In this document: in pieces, positions 55,982 through 64,000 of the stretch | Numbering within the stretch: position 1 is the first letter of the stretch | Layout: each line of letters opens with the position of its first letter | Assembly: GCA_009780515.1 (NCBI GenBank) | Contig: WQZX01000009.1 | Coordinates: forward strand, 1 to 64,000 | DNA: 64,000 bases | DNA from: Nocardioidaceae bacterium | Lineage (GTDB): Bacteria; Actinomycetota; Actinomycetes; Propionibacteriales; Nocardioidaceae | Direction: 5' to 3' | The notes under the pieces: generated by a model | Seen by the model: the letters and a program-made list of their open reading frames with translations, nothing else | The model's database searches: none | What the model was told of the DNA's origin: nothing | Position numbers and translations under genes: made by a program

Positions 55982-56014
55982 GGCCGTGGCCGGGGGATCG
56001 CCCCGGCCACGGCC
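55982..56014 (-). terminator. Terminator after the phosphoesterase gene
   Basis: A perfect 14-bp stem (55982-55995 with 56001-56014) with a five-base GATCG loop, 25 bp beyond the stop of the minus-strand phosphoesterase. The rest of the 55881-56038 gap shows no gene. Confidence 0.85.
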
Positions 56015-56038
56015 TGAGAGGTGGTGCAGGTCCGACGA

Positions 56039-59000
56039 TCAGTTGCTGTCGTGGTTGGGCACGTACGCGCCCGGGACCTGCGACGGGGCGAGGATCCTCT
56101 TGTCGCCCGGGTACGGCTTGCTCCAGTCGGAGGTGCGGTACCAGGTGTAGCGGTTCATCAGCTCCGGGTTGGCGAAGTCGGCGATCGCCGTGCCACCGGT
56201 CAGGTGCTGCTTCGCGGCCCACGTGGCCCACTCGTCGGCGACCGTCTGCTCAGCGGAGGGGACCGCCACCGCTGCCTTGGCGCGGGCCTGGACCCGCTTG
56301 GCCGCGGCACCGCTCTGGCCGAGGTTGTCGTTGCCGCACGCGGGGGTGCCGCCGACGAGGCCCTCGGTGAGCGGGACCTGGTTGGCGACGGCGTCGTACG
56401 GCGCGTCGTTCGGCTTGCTCGTGAAGGCGTCGTACATCGGCGTCGCCGCGGCGACCTTCTCGTTGAGCGGGGTCGCACCGAGGATCTGCTCGATGGTGCG
56501 GACCATGTTGATCTGCGAGTAGTAGGTGTCGACGACCTTGCCGTGCTGGGCCCAGGGGCTGATGACCTGGACCGGGGCGCGGTGACCGTCGACGTGGTCG
56601 ACACCGGCCTGGCTGTCGTCCTCGGCCACGAAGATGACCGAGTCCTTCCAGATCGGCGAGTGCGAGATCTTGTCGACGACCTTGCCGACGGCGAGGTCGT
56701 TGTCGGCGACCTGCGCCTCCGGGGCGGCCTGGCCGCTGGTGTGGTCGCTGGAGAACCAGAGCATGTTGAAGTTCGGCACGCCGGCGTCGGCGCCCTTGGC
56801 GCTCTTGACCTGGCCGTCGAAGTCCTGCTGCCAGATCGCCTCGCGGTAGATGTCCGGGATCGAGGTGTCGAACGACGGCGACAGCGGGTCGCTGATCGCG
56901 TTGAGCGACGGGATGACCGAGCCGTAGCTGGCGCCGGCGAGCGGGCCGGAGGTCAGCTGCGAGGTGTCGCCCGAGGCGTCGTACGCCGTGGCGGCGCAGT
57001 AGTACTGCTGCCACGACGGGGAGTTCGCCACGGTCGCCTTGCCCGGCTTGCCCTCGCCGTACTCGAACTCGCCGTAGTTCTTCGCCGTGGCGCCGGCCGC
57101 CTCGACCGCGCCCCAGAGGAAGCCGGAGCGCTGGTGACCGAGCACGTCCTCCTCGGTGTCGTAGGAGCGGGTGTACTCGCCGGCTGAGGACTCGTTGTAC
57201 TCCGGGTTGTCGCCCATCATCATCCAGTCGTGGCCCTCGGAGGAGTTGGTGCCCACGTCGTAGGTGTTGTCGAACAGGCCGAACTGCGAGGCGAGCGCGT
57301 GCTGGTTCGGGGTCACCTGCTGGCCGAACTGTGCCAGCGACGGGTCGCCGTTGCCCTGCTTCATGTCGCCGAAGACCTGGTCGTAGGTGCGGTTCTCCTT
57401 GACGATCAGGAAGACGTGCTTGATCTTCGAGGAGCGCGTGCCGATCCGGGTCGGGACCGGGTTGGAGCTCGGCACGGTGACGGTCTTGGTGGTGCAGACC
57501 TTCTTCTTGACGATCTTGTAGGTCTTCTTGTGGTGCGCCTTGGCCTGCTTCAGCGCGGCGCCGGTGAGCTTGACCTTCCTCGTGACCGTCTTGCAGGTCT
57601 TGACCTTCTGCTTGGCGGTCATCGCCGGGTCGGCGCTCCAGCCGTTCTCCTGGAAGACCTTGGAGGTGTCGGCCTTGATGGTGGCGTCCGTCGGCCAGGC
57701 GAAGCGGGTGAGCGAGGCCGTCGTGGAGTGCGTGCCGTGGCCCGAGACGGTCGTGGTGTTCTCGCCCTGGGAGGACGTCACGAACGGCGCCCGGGCGTCG
57801 ATGCCGCGGCGGTTGGCGACGACGATCTTGCCGGTGGAGTCGGTGAAGACGCCCGAGGGGTAGTAGTCGGTCGGCAGCAGGCCGATCTCGCTCACCGGGT
57901 CCTGCGCGGAGCTGCCGAGGCCGAAGACCTCGATCGCGTTGGCGCGGCCGAGCGAGACGAGCAGGTGGTGGTCGACGACGTCGATGGAGTCCGGCTGGTA
58001 GCCGACCTTCGAGCCGGTCCAGGGCTGGGTGCTGATCGTCTGGACGACCTTGCCCGAGGTGGTGTCGATGACCGAGACGGTGTCGTCGTTGGTGTTGGCG
58101 ACGTACAGGGTGCTGCCGTCGGCGTAGATCGCGGTCGGGTGGAGGCCGACGCCGATCGTCGAGGCGACGCTCGGGGTGTTGGACGGGTCGATCACCGAGA
58201 CGGTGCCCGTCGTCGAGGAGCCCGTGGTGCCGTCGGCGACGACCTCGCTGCCGTAGGACTGCATCGTCGTGTCACCGGCCGTCGGCGTACGACCGCCCTC
58301 GTCGGTGACGTAGAGCTTGCCGTCGGGCGAGAACGCGAGCTGGCGCGGGGCGACGCCGACCTTCCACTGGTTGACGACGTTGCCGCTGGACGGGTCGATC
58401 TCGTCGACGGCGTCCTGGCCGTTGAGGGCGGCGTACAGGTTGCCGTCGGGGCCGAACGTCGAGCCGGCGGTCAGCGGCAGCTCGGTGGTGGTCGTGCTGA
58501 ACGGGTTGGCCGTGCCCGAGACGATCGGGTGGGCGGCCGTGGTCGTCGGGAGGAACAGCGTCGTCGGCGAGCTCAGCGTGCCGTTGGCGTCGACGGAGTA
58601 GACGTCGAAGCCGCACGAGACGGGGACGTAGAGCTTGCTGCCGTCGGGCGAGAACGTCGGGTTGCCCTGGCCGACTGTGCCGTCGGCGCTGGTGCCGCCG
58701 GGCGTGCAGGTGCCGGCGCTGGTCTGGCCCATCGGGGTGTTGATGTAGGCGATCGACGACGTGCTCGAGTCGGTCGCGAAGCCGGCGGCGATCGCGGCCG
58801 AGTTCGCGGCGGCCGGCGTCTCCGTGCCGGCCGCGGCGACCGGCTGATAGCTGCCCATGTCGAAGACCTGCAGGTCGACCGAGCGGTCGGTGCTGGTCGC
58901 CGCGACGAGCTTGCCGTTCGGGCTGATCGTGGAGCCCATGATCTTGCCGAACGGCGTCATGAGGCGGTCGCCGACCGGGTTGATGGTCTGGTTGTCGGAG

Positions 59001-59197
59001 ACCTGGAGGCTGCCGTCCGGGTAGGTGGAGCCGACGGTGTGGTTGCCGAACCCTGTCGTCGACGCGACGGCGACGCCGCCGGTCGTGAGCGCGAGCGCGG
59101 CACCGCCGGCGATGACGAGACGGAGGCCTCTGCCTCCGAGAGGACCTCTGCGGGTCCGGGAGTCCGTGGGACGTCGACGACGACGCGTGACGTTCAT
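56039..59197 (-). CDS. Secreted beta-propeller/phosphoesterase fusion
   Basis: 1052 residues. An Arg-rich N-terminus and hydrophobic segment (24-45) form a signal peptide. Residues about 60-500 carry repeated YVTN/NHL-type blades (SPNGKLVAATST, SPDGSKLYVPVS, SPDGKLYVTDEGG, DGSTLYVANTNDDTVSVID), a seven-bladed propeller. A Lys-rich linker with paired Cys (527-592) leads to a phosphoesterase domain of the phospholipase C/acid phosphatase group starting HVFLIVKENRTYDQVFGD (Asp/Asn metal ligands), with SSEGHDWMM and VAEDDSQAGVDHVDGHRAP downstream. It probably hydrolyses phosphodiesters or phospholipids outside the cell. ATG 59197 has AAGGA six bases upstream. Confidence 0.88.
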   Translation of the reverse strand: MNVTRRRRRPTDSRTRRGPLGGRGLRLVIAGGAALALTTGGVAVASTTGFGNHTVGSTYPDGSLQVSDNQTINPVGDRLMTPFGKIMGSTISPNGKLVAATSTDRSVDLQVFDMGSYQPVAAAGTETPAAANSAAIAAGFATDSSTSSIAYINTPMGQTSAGTCTPGGTSADGTVGQGNPTFSPDGSKLYVPVSCGFDVYSVDANGTLSSPTTLFLPTTTAAHPIVSGTANPFSTTTTELPLTAGSTFGPDGNLYAALNGQDAVDEIDPSSGNVVNQWKVGVAPRQLAFSPDGKLYVTDEGGRTPTAGDTTMQSYGSEVVADGTTGSSTTGTVSVIDPSNTPSVASTIGVGLHPTAIYADGSTLYVANTNDDTVSVIDTTSGKVVQTISTQPWTGSKVGYQPDSIDVVDHHLLVSLGRANAIEVFGLGSSAQDPVSEIGLLPTDYYPSGVFTDSTGKIVVANRRGIDARAPFVTSSQGENTTTVSGHGTHSTTASLTRFAWPTDATIKADTSKVFQENGWSADPAMTAKQKVKTCKTVTRKVKLTGAALKQAKAHHKKTYKIVKKKVCTTKTVTVPSSNPVPTRIGTRSSKIKHVFLIVKENRTYDQVFGDMKQGNGDPSLAQFGQQVTPNQHALASQFGLFDNTYDVGTNSSEGHDWMMMGDNPEYNESSAGEYTRSYDTEEDVLGHQRSGFLWGAVEAAGATAKNYGEFEYGEGKPGKATVANSPSWQQYYCAATAYDASGDTSQLTSGPLAGASYGSVIPSLNAISDPLSPSFDTSIPDIYREAIWQQDFDGQVKSAKGADAGVPNFNMLWFSSDHTSGQAAPEAQVADNDLAVGKVVDKISHSPIWKDSVIFVAEDDSQAGVDHVDGHRAPVQVISPWAQHGKVVDTYYSQINMVRTIEQILGATPLNEKVAAATPMYDAFTSKPNDAPYDAVANQVPLTEGLVGGTPACGNDNLGQSGAAAKRVQARAKAAVAVPSAEQTVADEWATWAAKQHLTGGTAIADFANPELMNRYTWYRTSDWSKPYPGDKRILAPSQVPGAYVPNHDSN

Positions 59198-59265
59198 GGA
59201 GTGTCCTTCCTGTTGCCTGGGTTGGGGGAGAGCCACTTCTTGGGGAAGGCGGGGGTGGTGCGGTG

Positions 59266-60627
59266 CTACCTGGTGAGCAGGTCGACGAGGCCGTCGAGCT
59301 GCCAGAGGGGATTGGGTTCGTCCCCGTCGGCGGTGTGGAGCTGGAAGGAGCCGTTGACCTCCTTCGGGCCGTCACCGTCGGCGACGAAGCGGCCGTCCGC
59401 CGCGACGTCGAGCTGGAAGACGGCCTGGCCCACGAAGGCCGTGCCGGGGGTGTGCCAGAAGACGACGCAGCGCCAGTCGTTGCCCGGGCCGCTGTCCGCG
59501 TCGCTCGGGCCGCCCTTGTGGCAGGCGGACCTCGCCCGCATCGCGGCCTCTGTGACCGCGGGCCGGTGGAGCTCGCGCGTCTGCAGGACGTAGAGGTGGC
59601 CGAACGCGGTCGACAGCGCGTCCTGCAGCTTCGCCCGGGTGATGCCCGAGCCGGCCGCGGGCGTCACGACCGCGAGCACGATGGCCGCCACGACGCTCAC
59701 CACGGCCAGCGGCACCAGGCCCTCGAGGGTGATGCGTCGGCCCGATCCGTCGTGGGTGCGGTCGCTGAAGTTGCGTCGTACGAACAGGCGGTACGCCGCC
59801 CCGGTCGCCACGACGACCCACGCGAGGCTGACCAGGAGCCCCGCCCAGATCGGGCCGGTCTGCACGGGGTCGGTGAACAGGCCGCGCCAGGCCAGGAACG
59901 CGTCGCTCGGCAGCGCCATCCGCACGACGGCGGGCAGCGGGAGCATCGCGAGCACCTGCAGCAGCAGCGCGACGAGCGCGGGCAGCAGGAGGCCCATCGG
60001 CGAGCGGCCCATGGTGACGGAGCCGAGCAGCCCCACGGCGGCGTACGCGAGCGTGGGCAGGACGATGCAGAGCCAGGCCAGGAGCACCCGCTCGGCGGCG
60101 TCGCCGACGCCGAGCGTGTGGCCGTCGAGGCCGACGAGCGGGCGGCTGCCGATGCCCAGGACCCCGCCGACCGTGGCCGAGATGCCGATGCAGGCCATCA
60201 GACCGACCACGACCACGAGCGCGGCGAGCGCCTTGGCCGCGAAGATCCGCCGTGGCGAGCGCACAGCCACGACGAGGTGGGCCCAGGTGCCGAGCCGGTC
60301 CTCGACCGCGAAGACGTCGCCGGCGACCAGGGAGGTGAGCAGCGGGAGCGCCCACGTGCCGCAGAACGCGAGGATCACCAGCGGCCCGGCCCAGCCGCTG
60401 AGCGCCATCCAGCGGCCGAACACGGTGTCGGCCGGCAGCGAGCTCTGCTGTCCGACCGCCGCGACGAACGCGCCCGGTGCGACGAGGCAGGCCAGGAGCA
60501 GCACGCGGATGCGCCACTGGGCGACGAGCTTGACCAGCTCGAAGCCGAACGTACGCCGGAACGGCGCCGGCCGGATCGGCGCGACCTCCTCGGCCGGGGC
60601 CGGGCGCTCGGGGGCGAGGGTGCTCAC
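59266..60627 (-). CDS. ABC-2 type transporter permease
   Basis: 453 residues with about seven membrane helices (helices near 40-60, 75-95, 130-160, 190-215, 225-250, 275-300 and 325-345) followed by an outer domain of about 100 residues with two cysteines (RSACHKGG and DWRCVVFWH). FELVKLVAQWRIRVLLLACLVAPGAF is the usual start of ABC-2 permeases. GTG 60627 overlaps the ATPase stop (GTGA). The C-terminal extracellular domain is unusual for ABC-2 permeases and may bind substrate. Confidence 0.85.
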   Translation of the reverse strand: MSTLAPERPAPAEEVAPIRPAPFRRTFGFELVKLVAQWRIRVLLLACLVAPGAFVAAVGQQSSLPADTVFGRWMALSGWAGPLVILAFCGTWALPLLTSLVAGDVFAVEDRLGTWAHLVVAVRSPRRIFAAKALAALVVVVGLMACIGISATVGGVLGIGSRPLVGLDGHTLGVGDAAERVLLAWLCIVLPTLAYAAVGLLGSVTMGRSPMGLLLPALVALLLQVLAMLPLPAVVRMALPSDAFLAWRGLFTDPVQTGPIWAGLLVSLAWVVVATGAAYRLFVRRNFSDRTHDGSGRRITLEGLVPLAVVSVVAAIVLAVVTPAAGSGITRAKLQDALSTAFGHLYVLQTRELHRPAVTEAAMRARSACHKGGPSDADSGPGNDWRCVVFWHTPGTAFVGQAVFQLDVAADGRFVADGDGPKEVNGSFQLHTADGDEPNPLWQLDGLVDLLTR

Positions 60628-61589
60628 CGGGTGTCCTCCTCGTCCTCGTCGCTCCCGGTCAGCGCGAGGAACGCGGCCTCCAGCGGCGGCACGACCGGCG
60701 CCAGCTCGCGTACGGCGATGCCCGCCCCGACCAGTCCGCTCACCAGCCGGTCCATCGCCTCCACCGAGCCGCGTACGACGACGGGCGCGTCGACGGGCGC
60801 GTCGGCGGGTGCGGTCGCTCCGGCCGGTCCCGTCGGCGGCAGCACGGTGATGCGGCGGATGCCGCCGGCCACGCCGCGAGCGCGTGTCGCGTCGGACGTG
60901 ACGACCCGGTAGTCGAGGTCTCCGCCCTCGGCGGCGAGCTTGGCCAGCGGGCCGGAGAAGACGACGCGACCGGTGGACAGCAGGGTCGCCTCGGTGCACA
61001 GGGCGGCGAGGTCGTCCATGCGGTGGCTGGAGATGACCACCGTGGCGCCGGCCTCGGCCAGCGAGCCGATCACGCCGTGCACCTGCCGCTTGCCCGCCGG
61101 GTCGAGGCCGTTGGACGGCTCGTCGAGCACCAGCAGCCGGGGTGTGCCGAGCAGCGCGGCTGCGAGCCCGAGCCGCTGGCGCATCCCGAGCGAGAACCCG
61201 CGCACCGGGTCGTCGGCGACGTCGATCAGCCCGACCTGGTCGAGCGCGTCGTCGATGCTCGACGCGGCGTACCCACGGAGCGAGGCGAGGGCGCGCAGGT
61301 TCTTGCGCGCGGTGAGGGAGGGGTAGAGCCCCGGTCCGTCGACGAATCCGGCGACGCCGCCCGGGACGGCGAGGCGGCGACCCACTCGGCTGCCCAGGAT
61401 CTCCAGCTCGCCGCTGTCGGCCGTGGCCAGCCCGAGCAGCATGCCGAACAGGGTCGTCTTGCCGGCGCCGTTCGGCCCCGCCACCGCGTGGATCGACCCG
61501 CTCGCGACGTCGATGTCGATGCCGTCGAGGGCGACGACGTCGCCGAAGGTCTTCGTGATGCCCCGCGCCCTGATCGCAAGGTGATCCAT
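60624..61589 (-). CDS. ABC transporter ATP-binding protein
   Basis: 321 residues, ABC-2/CcmA type. Walker A GPNGAGKTTL, Q-loop region GGVAGFVDGPGLYPSLTARKNL, signature SLGMRQRLGLAAALL (Met for Gly/Gln at the third position is seen in this subfamily), Walker B LLVLDEPSNGLD, and the His switch SSHRMDDL. The C-terminal 100 residues form an extra regulatory domain (Ala/Pro/Asp-rich). It energises the permease encoded next; the cargo is unknown, antibiotic or lipid export being common for the family. Confidence 0.93.
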   Translation of the reverse strand: MDHLAIRARGITKTFGDVVALDGIDIDVASGSIHAVAGPNGAGKTTLFGMLLGLATADSGELEILGSRVGRRLAVPGGVAGFVDGPGLYPSLTARKNLRALASLRGYAASSIDDALDQVGLIDVADDPVRGFSLGMRQRLGLAAALLGTPRLLVLDEPSNGLDPAGKRQVHGVIGSLAEAGATVVISSHRMDDLAALCTEATLLSTGRVVFSGPLAKLAAEGGDLDYRVVTSDATRARGVAGGIRRITVLPPTGPAGATAPADAPVDAPVVVRGSVEAMDRLVSGLVGAGIAVRELAPVVPPLEAAFLALTGSDEDEEDTR

Positions 61590-61949
61590 CGCGCTGCCTC
61601 TCCGAGCGGCCTCGCCACCGCCCCGATGACGGGCGAACCACAGACGCTCGAAAGTTAGGGATCACCGCTTTACGCCGCGGGTCGCGCAGCCGAACGCTCG
61701 GTTAACGACGCACGGCCGACTCCTCCAGGGGCTCCGAGGAACTGGGGGACGACGACCCGGGACCTTCGGCCCAACCGCCGATGTCCGATCGGTCGGCGTC
61801 AATGGCCTCGATGGTCCAGGCGCTCCGTGTCCGATCGGCCGGGATGTGCCCGAATTATGCGATTTGCTCCTGGTTTGTCTTCCCAACCAGTATCGGCCAG
61901 GGGTTGTGTGCGAGGCCTTGGGGGTTCGGCTTCGTTCTCGGGAGGACCC
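61590..61949. other. Intergenic region upstream of the RHS-type gene
   Basis: A 360-bp non-coding stretch between divergent genes. It contains TGTCCGATCGG twice (61782-61792 and 61828-61838, 46 bp apart) and an inverted repeat CTGGTT-N9-AACCAG (61870-61890) in a locally AT-richer part next to a weak TTGCTC/CAGTAT promoter pair. No open frame with a ribosome binding site was seen. Confidence 0.5.
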
Positions 61950-64000
61950 ATGCAGCGGTCTCGGTACGTCCGGCTGGTTCGTCTGGTCTCGCTGGCGCTT
62001 GTGTTGAGCGGTCTGTCGACCGCGACGATGGCGCAGAGCGCGGTCGCCGCGCCGGTGGTCGCGGCCCGGCACGACGTGCACTCGTCGTCGGCGCGGTCGC
62101 TGCACGCGGTCGGGCGCCGGCGTGATCCGGCCGCGTCCACGTCGCGGCTGCCGCGTCCGGTGAAGGAGGACCTGCCGTCGGACGCCGTGGCGGCGGTCGC
62201 CGCGGACCCGTCCTGGACGGCGGTGCCGGGGGAGCCGGTCAAGGTCCGGGTGCCCGCGGCGGTGGCGCGTGGACTCGGCCGCGCGGGCTCGCCGGGCTCC
62301 TCGGCCGGCCCGTCGGTGTCGCCCTCGGCGACCTCCTCGCCGAGCGCCTCCGGGTCGCCGTCGGCGTCCGCGTCCGGTCAGCCGCCGAGCGCGTCCTCGA
62401 GTGCATCGTCGAGTGCATCGTCGAGTGCATCGTCGAGCTCGTCGGGGAGCGGGGGACAGGTCGCGGTGGGGACGGCTTCGGGTGCCAAGGGCGCATCGGC
62501 CTCGGACCTGATGACGGTTCAGGTGACCGACGCCGCGGGTGCGGACGCGGCGGTGTCCTCGGACGACCCGGCCGATCTGGCGAGGTCGTCGGCTGCTCCG
62601 GTCGAGGGTGTCGACGTCCAGGTGTCCTACGCCGACTATGCCCAGCTGTACGGCGGTGGCTGGGCGGACCGGTTGAAGGTGACGGCCTATCCGGCCTGCT
62701 ACCTGACCTCGCCCGGGAATGCGAGGTGCGAGACGCCGACCCCGGTGACGGCCACCAACGACCAGAGCCAGCAGGCGTTGACGTTCACGACGTTGGCCCC
62801 GGCTGCGGTGTCCGCGGATGCGGCCGGGGCGCCTGCGGTGTACTCGGTGTCCTCGGGCACGGGCGGGTATGGCGCGACGCCGGTCCCGGCGGCCGGTTCG
62901 TGGCAGGTGGGGCCGGGGTCGGGTGAGTTCTCCTACGACTACCCGTTGGCGCTGCCGCCCGCGACGGCCGGCTCGACTCCACAGCTGGGGCTGTCGTACT
63001 CCTCGGGTGCGGTCGACGGGATGACCTCGGCCGCGAACGGCCAGGCCGACCCTGCGGGTCTGGGCTGGACGCTGGATCCGGGCTCGATCACCCGGTCCTA
63101 CTACTCCTGCGACGACGACGGCGCGACCGGCAGGTTCGACATGTGCTGGCACAGCGTGAACGGCTCGTCGGGGCCCTCGGTGGTCGAGGACCTGACCCTG
63201 GACCTGAACGGGCGCACGGACCGGATGGTGCGCGACGAGTCCTCGCCGAACACGTTCCGGCTGCAGGACGACCCGGGGTGGAGGATCACCCGGTTCTCCT
63301 CGACTGATTCTGGAGGGTCGGGTTCGGGCGACCCGTCGAGCGTGCCGTCGAATAGTGACAACGACAACGAGGCCTTCGACGTGACCACGCCGGACGGCAC
63401 GCAGTACTGGTTCGGCTGGGGGCACGGCAGCAACTCGGTGGCCACGGTCCCTGTCTACGGCAACGATCCGGGCGAGCCGTGCCACGACGCCTCGTCGGAT
63501 GCTGCGGGCCAGTGGTGTCAGCAGGGCTGGCAGTGGATGTTGGACCGGGTGGTGGATCCCTCGGGCAACGTCACGACCTACGACTACACCCCGGAGACCA
63601 ACTACTACCTGAGGTGGGGGACCACGAACACGGTCTACACCTCCGCGACGCTGCTCTCGAGCGTCTCCTACGGCGTGGATCGCGCCACCGGGGATGCGCA
63701 GGAGACGCTGACCGTCTCCCATGCCCTGCGTTGCACCAACAACACCGACGACGACGCGAGCACCGACTGCTCGGGCGCCGACGCCCCGGACCAGTTCGGG
63801 GTCGGCAGCCTGTACCCGGATGTCCCGCTGGACCTGTTGTGCAGCCAGGACCAGACCGGCTGCCAGCCGGCGCCCTCGTTCTTCACGACCGCGATGTACA
63901 CCGGCGCGACCACCAACGTCGGCACGGGCAGCGACGCCCGCACGGTCGACAGCTGGACCTTCGACCACACCTTCCCCGATCCCGACACCGACCAGCAGGG
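61950..64000 (+). CDS. Large secreted RHS-type protein, N-terminal part
   Basis: The frame from ATG 61950 (GGAGG four bases upstream) stays open for 683 codons to the window edge, so the gene is truncated here. Signal peptide about 1-33 (RLVSLALVLSGLSTATMAQSAVAAP). A Ser/Ala/Pro linker (about 110-175) includes three 12-bp tandem units. Then comes the N-terminal region typical of actinobacterial RHS proteins: FSYDYPLALPPATAGSTPQL, LSYSSGAVDGMTSAANGQAD, LGWTLDPGSITRSYYSCDDD, TPDGTQYWFGWG, WMLDRVVDPSGNVTTYDY. Such proteins build a beta-cage around a C-terminal toxin; the cage repeats and any toxin would lie beyond the window. Similarity to SpvB/TcdB N-termini is an alternative. Confidence 0.82.
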   Translation, partial: MQRSRYVRLVRLVSLALVLSGLSTATMAQSAVAAPVVAARHDVHSSSARSLHAVGRRRDPAASTSRLPRPVKEDLPSDAVAAVAADPSWTAVPGEPVKVRVPAAVARGLGRAGSPGSSAGPSVSPSATSSPSASGSPSASASGQPPSASSSASSSASSSASSSSSGSGGQVAVGTASGAKGASASDLMTVQVTDAAGADAAVSSDDPADLARSSAAPVEGVDVQVSYADYAQLYGGGWADRLKVTAYPACYLTSPGNARCETPTPVTATNDQSQQALTFTTLAPAAVSADAAGAPAVYSVSSGTGGYGATPVPAAGSWQVGPGSGEFSYDYPLALPPATAGSTPQLGLSYSSGAVDGMTSAANGQADPAGLGWTLDPGSITRSYYSCDDDGATGRFDMCWHSVNGSSGPSVVEDLTLDLNGRTDRMVRDESSPNTFRLQDDPGWRITRFSSTDSGGSGSGDPSSVPSNSDNDNEAFDVTTPDGTQYWFGWGHGSNSVATVPVYGNDPGEPCHDASSDAAGQWCQQGWQWMLDRVVDPSGNVTTYDYTPETNYYLRWGTTNTVYTSATLLSSVSYGVDRATGDAQETLTVSHALRCTNNTDDDASTDCSGADAPDQFGVGSLYPDVPLDLLCSQDQTGCQPAPSFFTTAMYTGATTNVGTGSDARTVDSWTFDHTFPDPDTDQQ

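Noticed and set aside
57230..59593. 787-codon plus-strand frame opposite the propeller-phosphoesterase
   Set aside because: Val/Gly/Arg/Asp-rich shadow sequence without any domain; the minus-strand gene has a signal peptide, domains and a ribosome binding site.
61782..61838. Attachment site made of the two TGTCCGATCGG copies
   Set aside because: The copies are 11 bp and only 46 bp apart within a promoter region, more like paired regulator sites.

Overview
The window is GC-rich (roughly 70% by eye) and codes densely on both strands with the gene set of a high-GC actinomycete. Diagnostic genes are a DUF6350 protein next to purN-purH, a DUF3017 protein next to folD, a monomeric NADP isocitrate dehydrogenase, an SCO4848-type small membrane protein, a three-subunit sdhCAB and a complete mce operon with fadE/fadD neighbours. 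The mix fits Nocardioides or a relative (Propionibacteriales). That is an inference from gene content; no rRNA or tRNA gene was seen.

Layout. 1-13.7 kb is core metabolism: the end of sucD, a secreted protein, a sigma-factor-like membrane fusion, DUF6350, purN, a ZTP riboswitch, purH, folD, DUF3017, mdh, a lipoprotein, an aquaporin and icd. 13.8-19.9 kb holds a fused double ABC exporter and then a small accessory locus: a secreted protein with a GIY-YIG-like C-terminus, followed by two tandem paralogues that are each internally duplicated. 19.9-26.8 kb has a cation antiporter, an MFS efflux pump, an unknown protein, a TetR regulator and a cytochrome P450/aldehyde dehydrogenase pair. 26.8-46.8 kb is a lipid/steroid region: TetR, two Mce-associated proteins, mceF-A, yrbEB-A, then divergently a heterodimeric acyl-CoA dehydrogenase and an acyl-CoA ligase (the fadE26-fadE27-fadD17 arrangement beside mce4 in mycobacteria), a thioesterase, VOC, CMD, DUF6285, another acyl-CoA dehydrogenase, TetR and an APH-fold kinase. 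46.8-54.7 kb is again core: trpS, a 2H phosphoesterase, YhjD/BrkB, SCO4848-like, adenylate cyclase and sdhCAB. 54.8-64 kb has a glycosyltransferase, a secreted beta-propeller phosphoesterase, an ABC pair and the 5' part of a large secreted RHS-type protein that runs off the window.

How the parts work together. purN, purH and folD join one-carbon and purine metabolism, and a ZTP riboswitch with a start-occluding hairpin sits before purH. The mce4-type importer probably brings in a sterol or similar lipid; the adjoining ligase and alpha/beta acyl-CoA dehydrogenase would degrade its side chain. Three promoters in this region share one palindromic operator, so importer and catabolic genes appear to be one regulon.

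Strongest leads: the secreted GIY-YIG-like gene with its duplicated partners (a possible undescribed toxin-immunity locus), the shared operator of the mce/fad region, a dispersed 30-bp perfect palindrome between convergent genes, a palindromic repeat pair before folD, and a sigma-like protein fused through a membrane segment to a large ectodomain.
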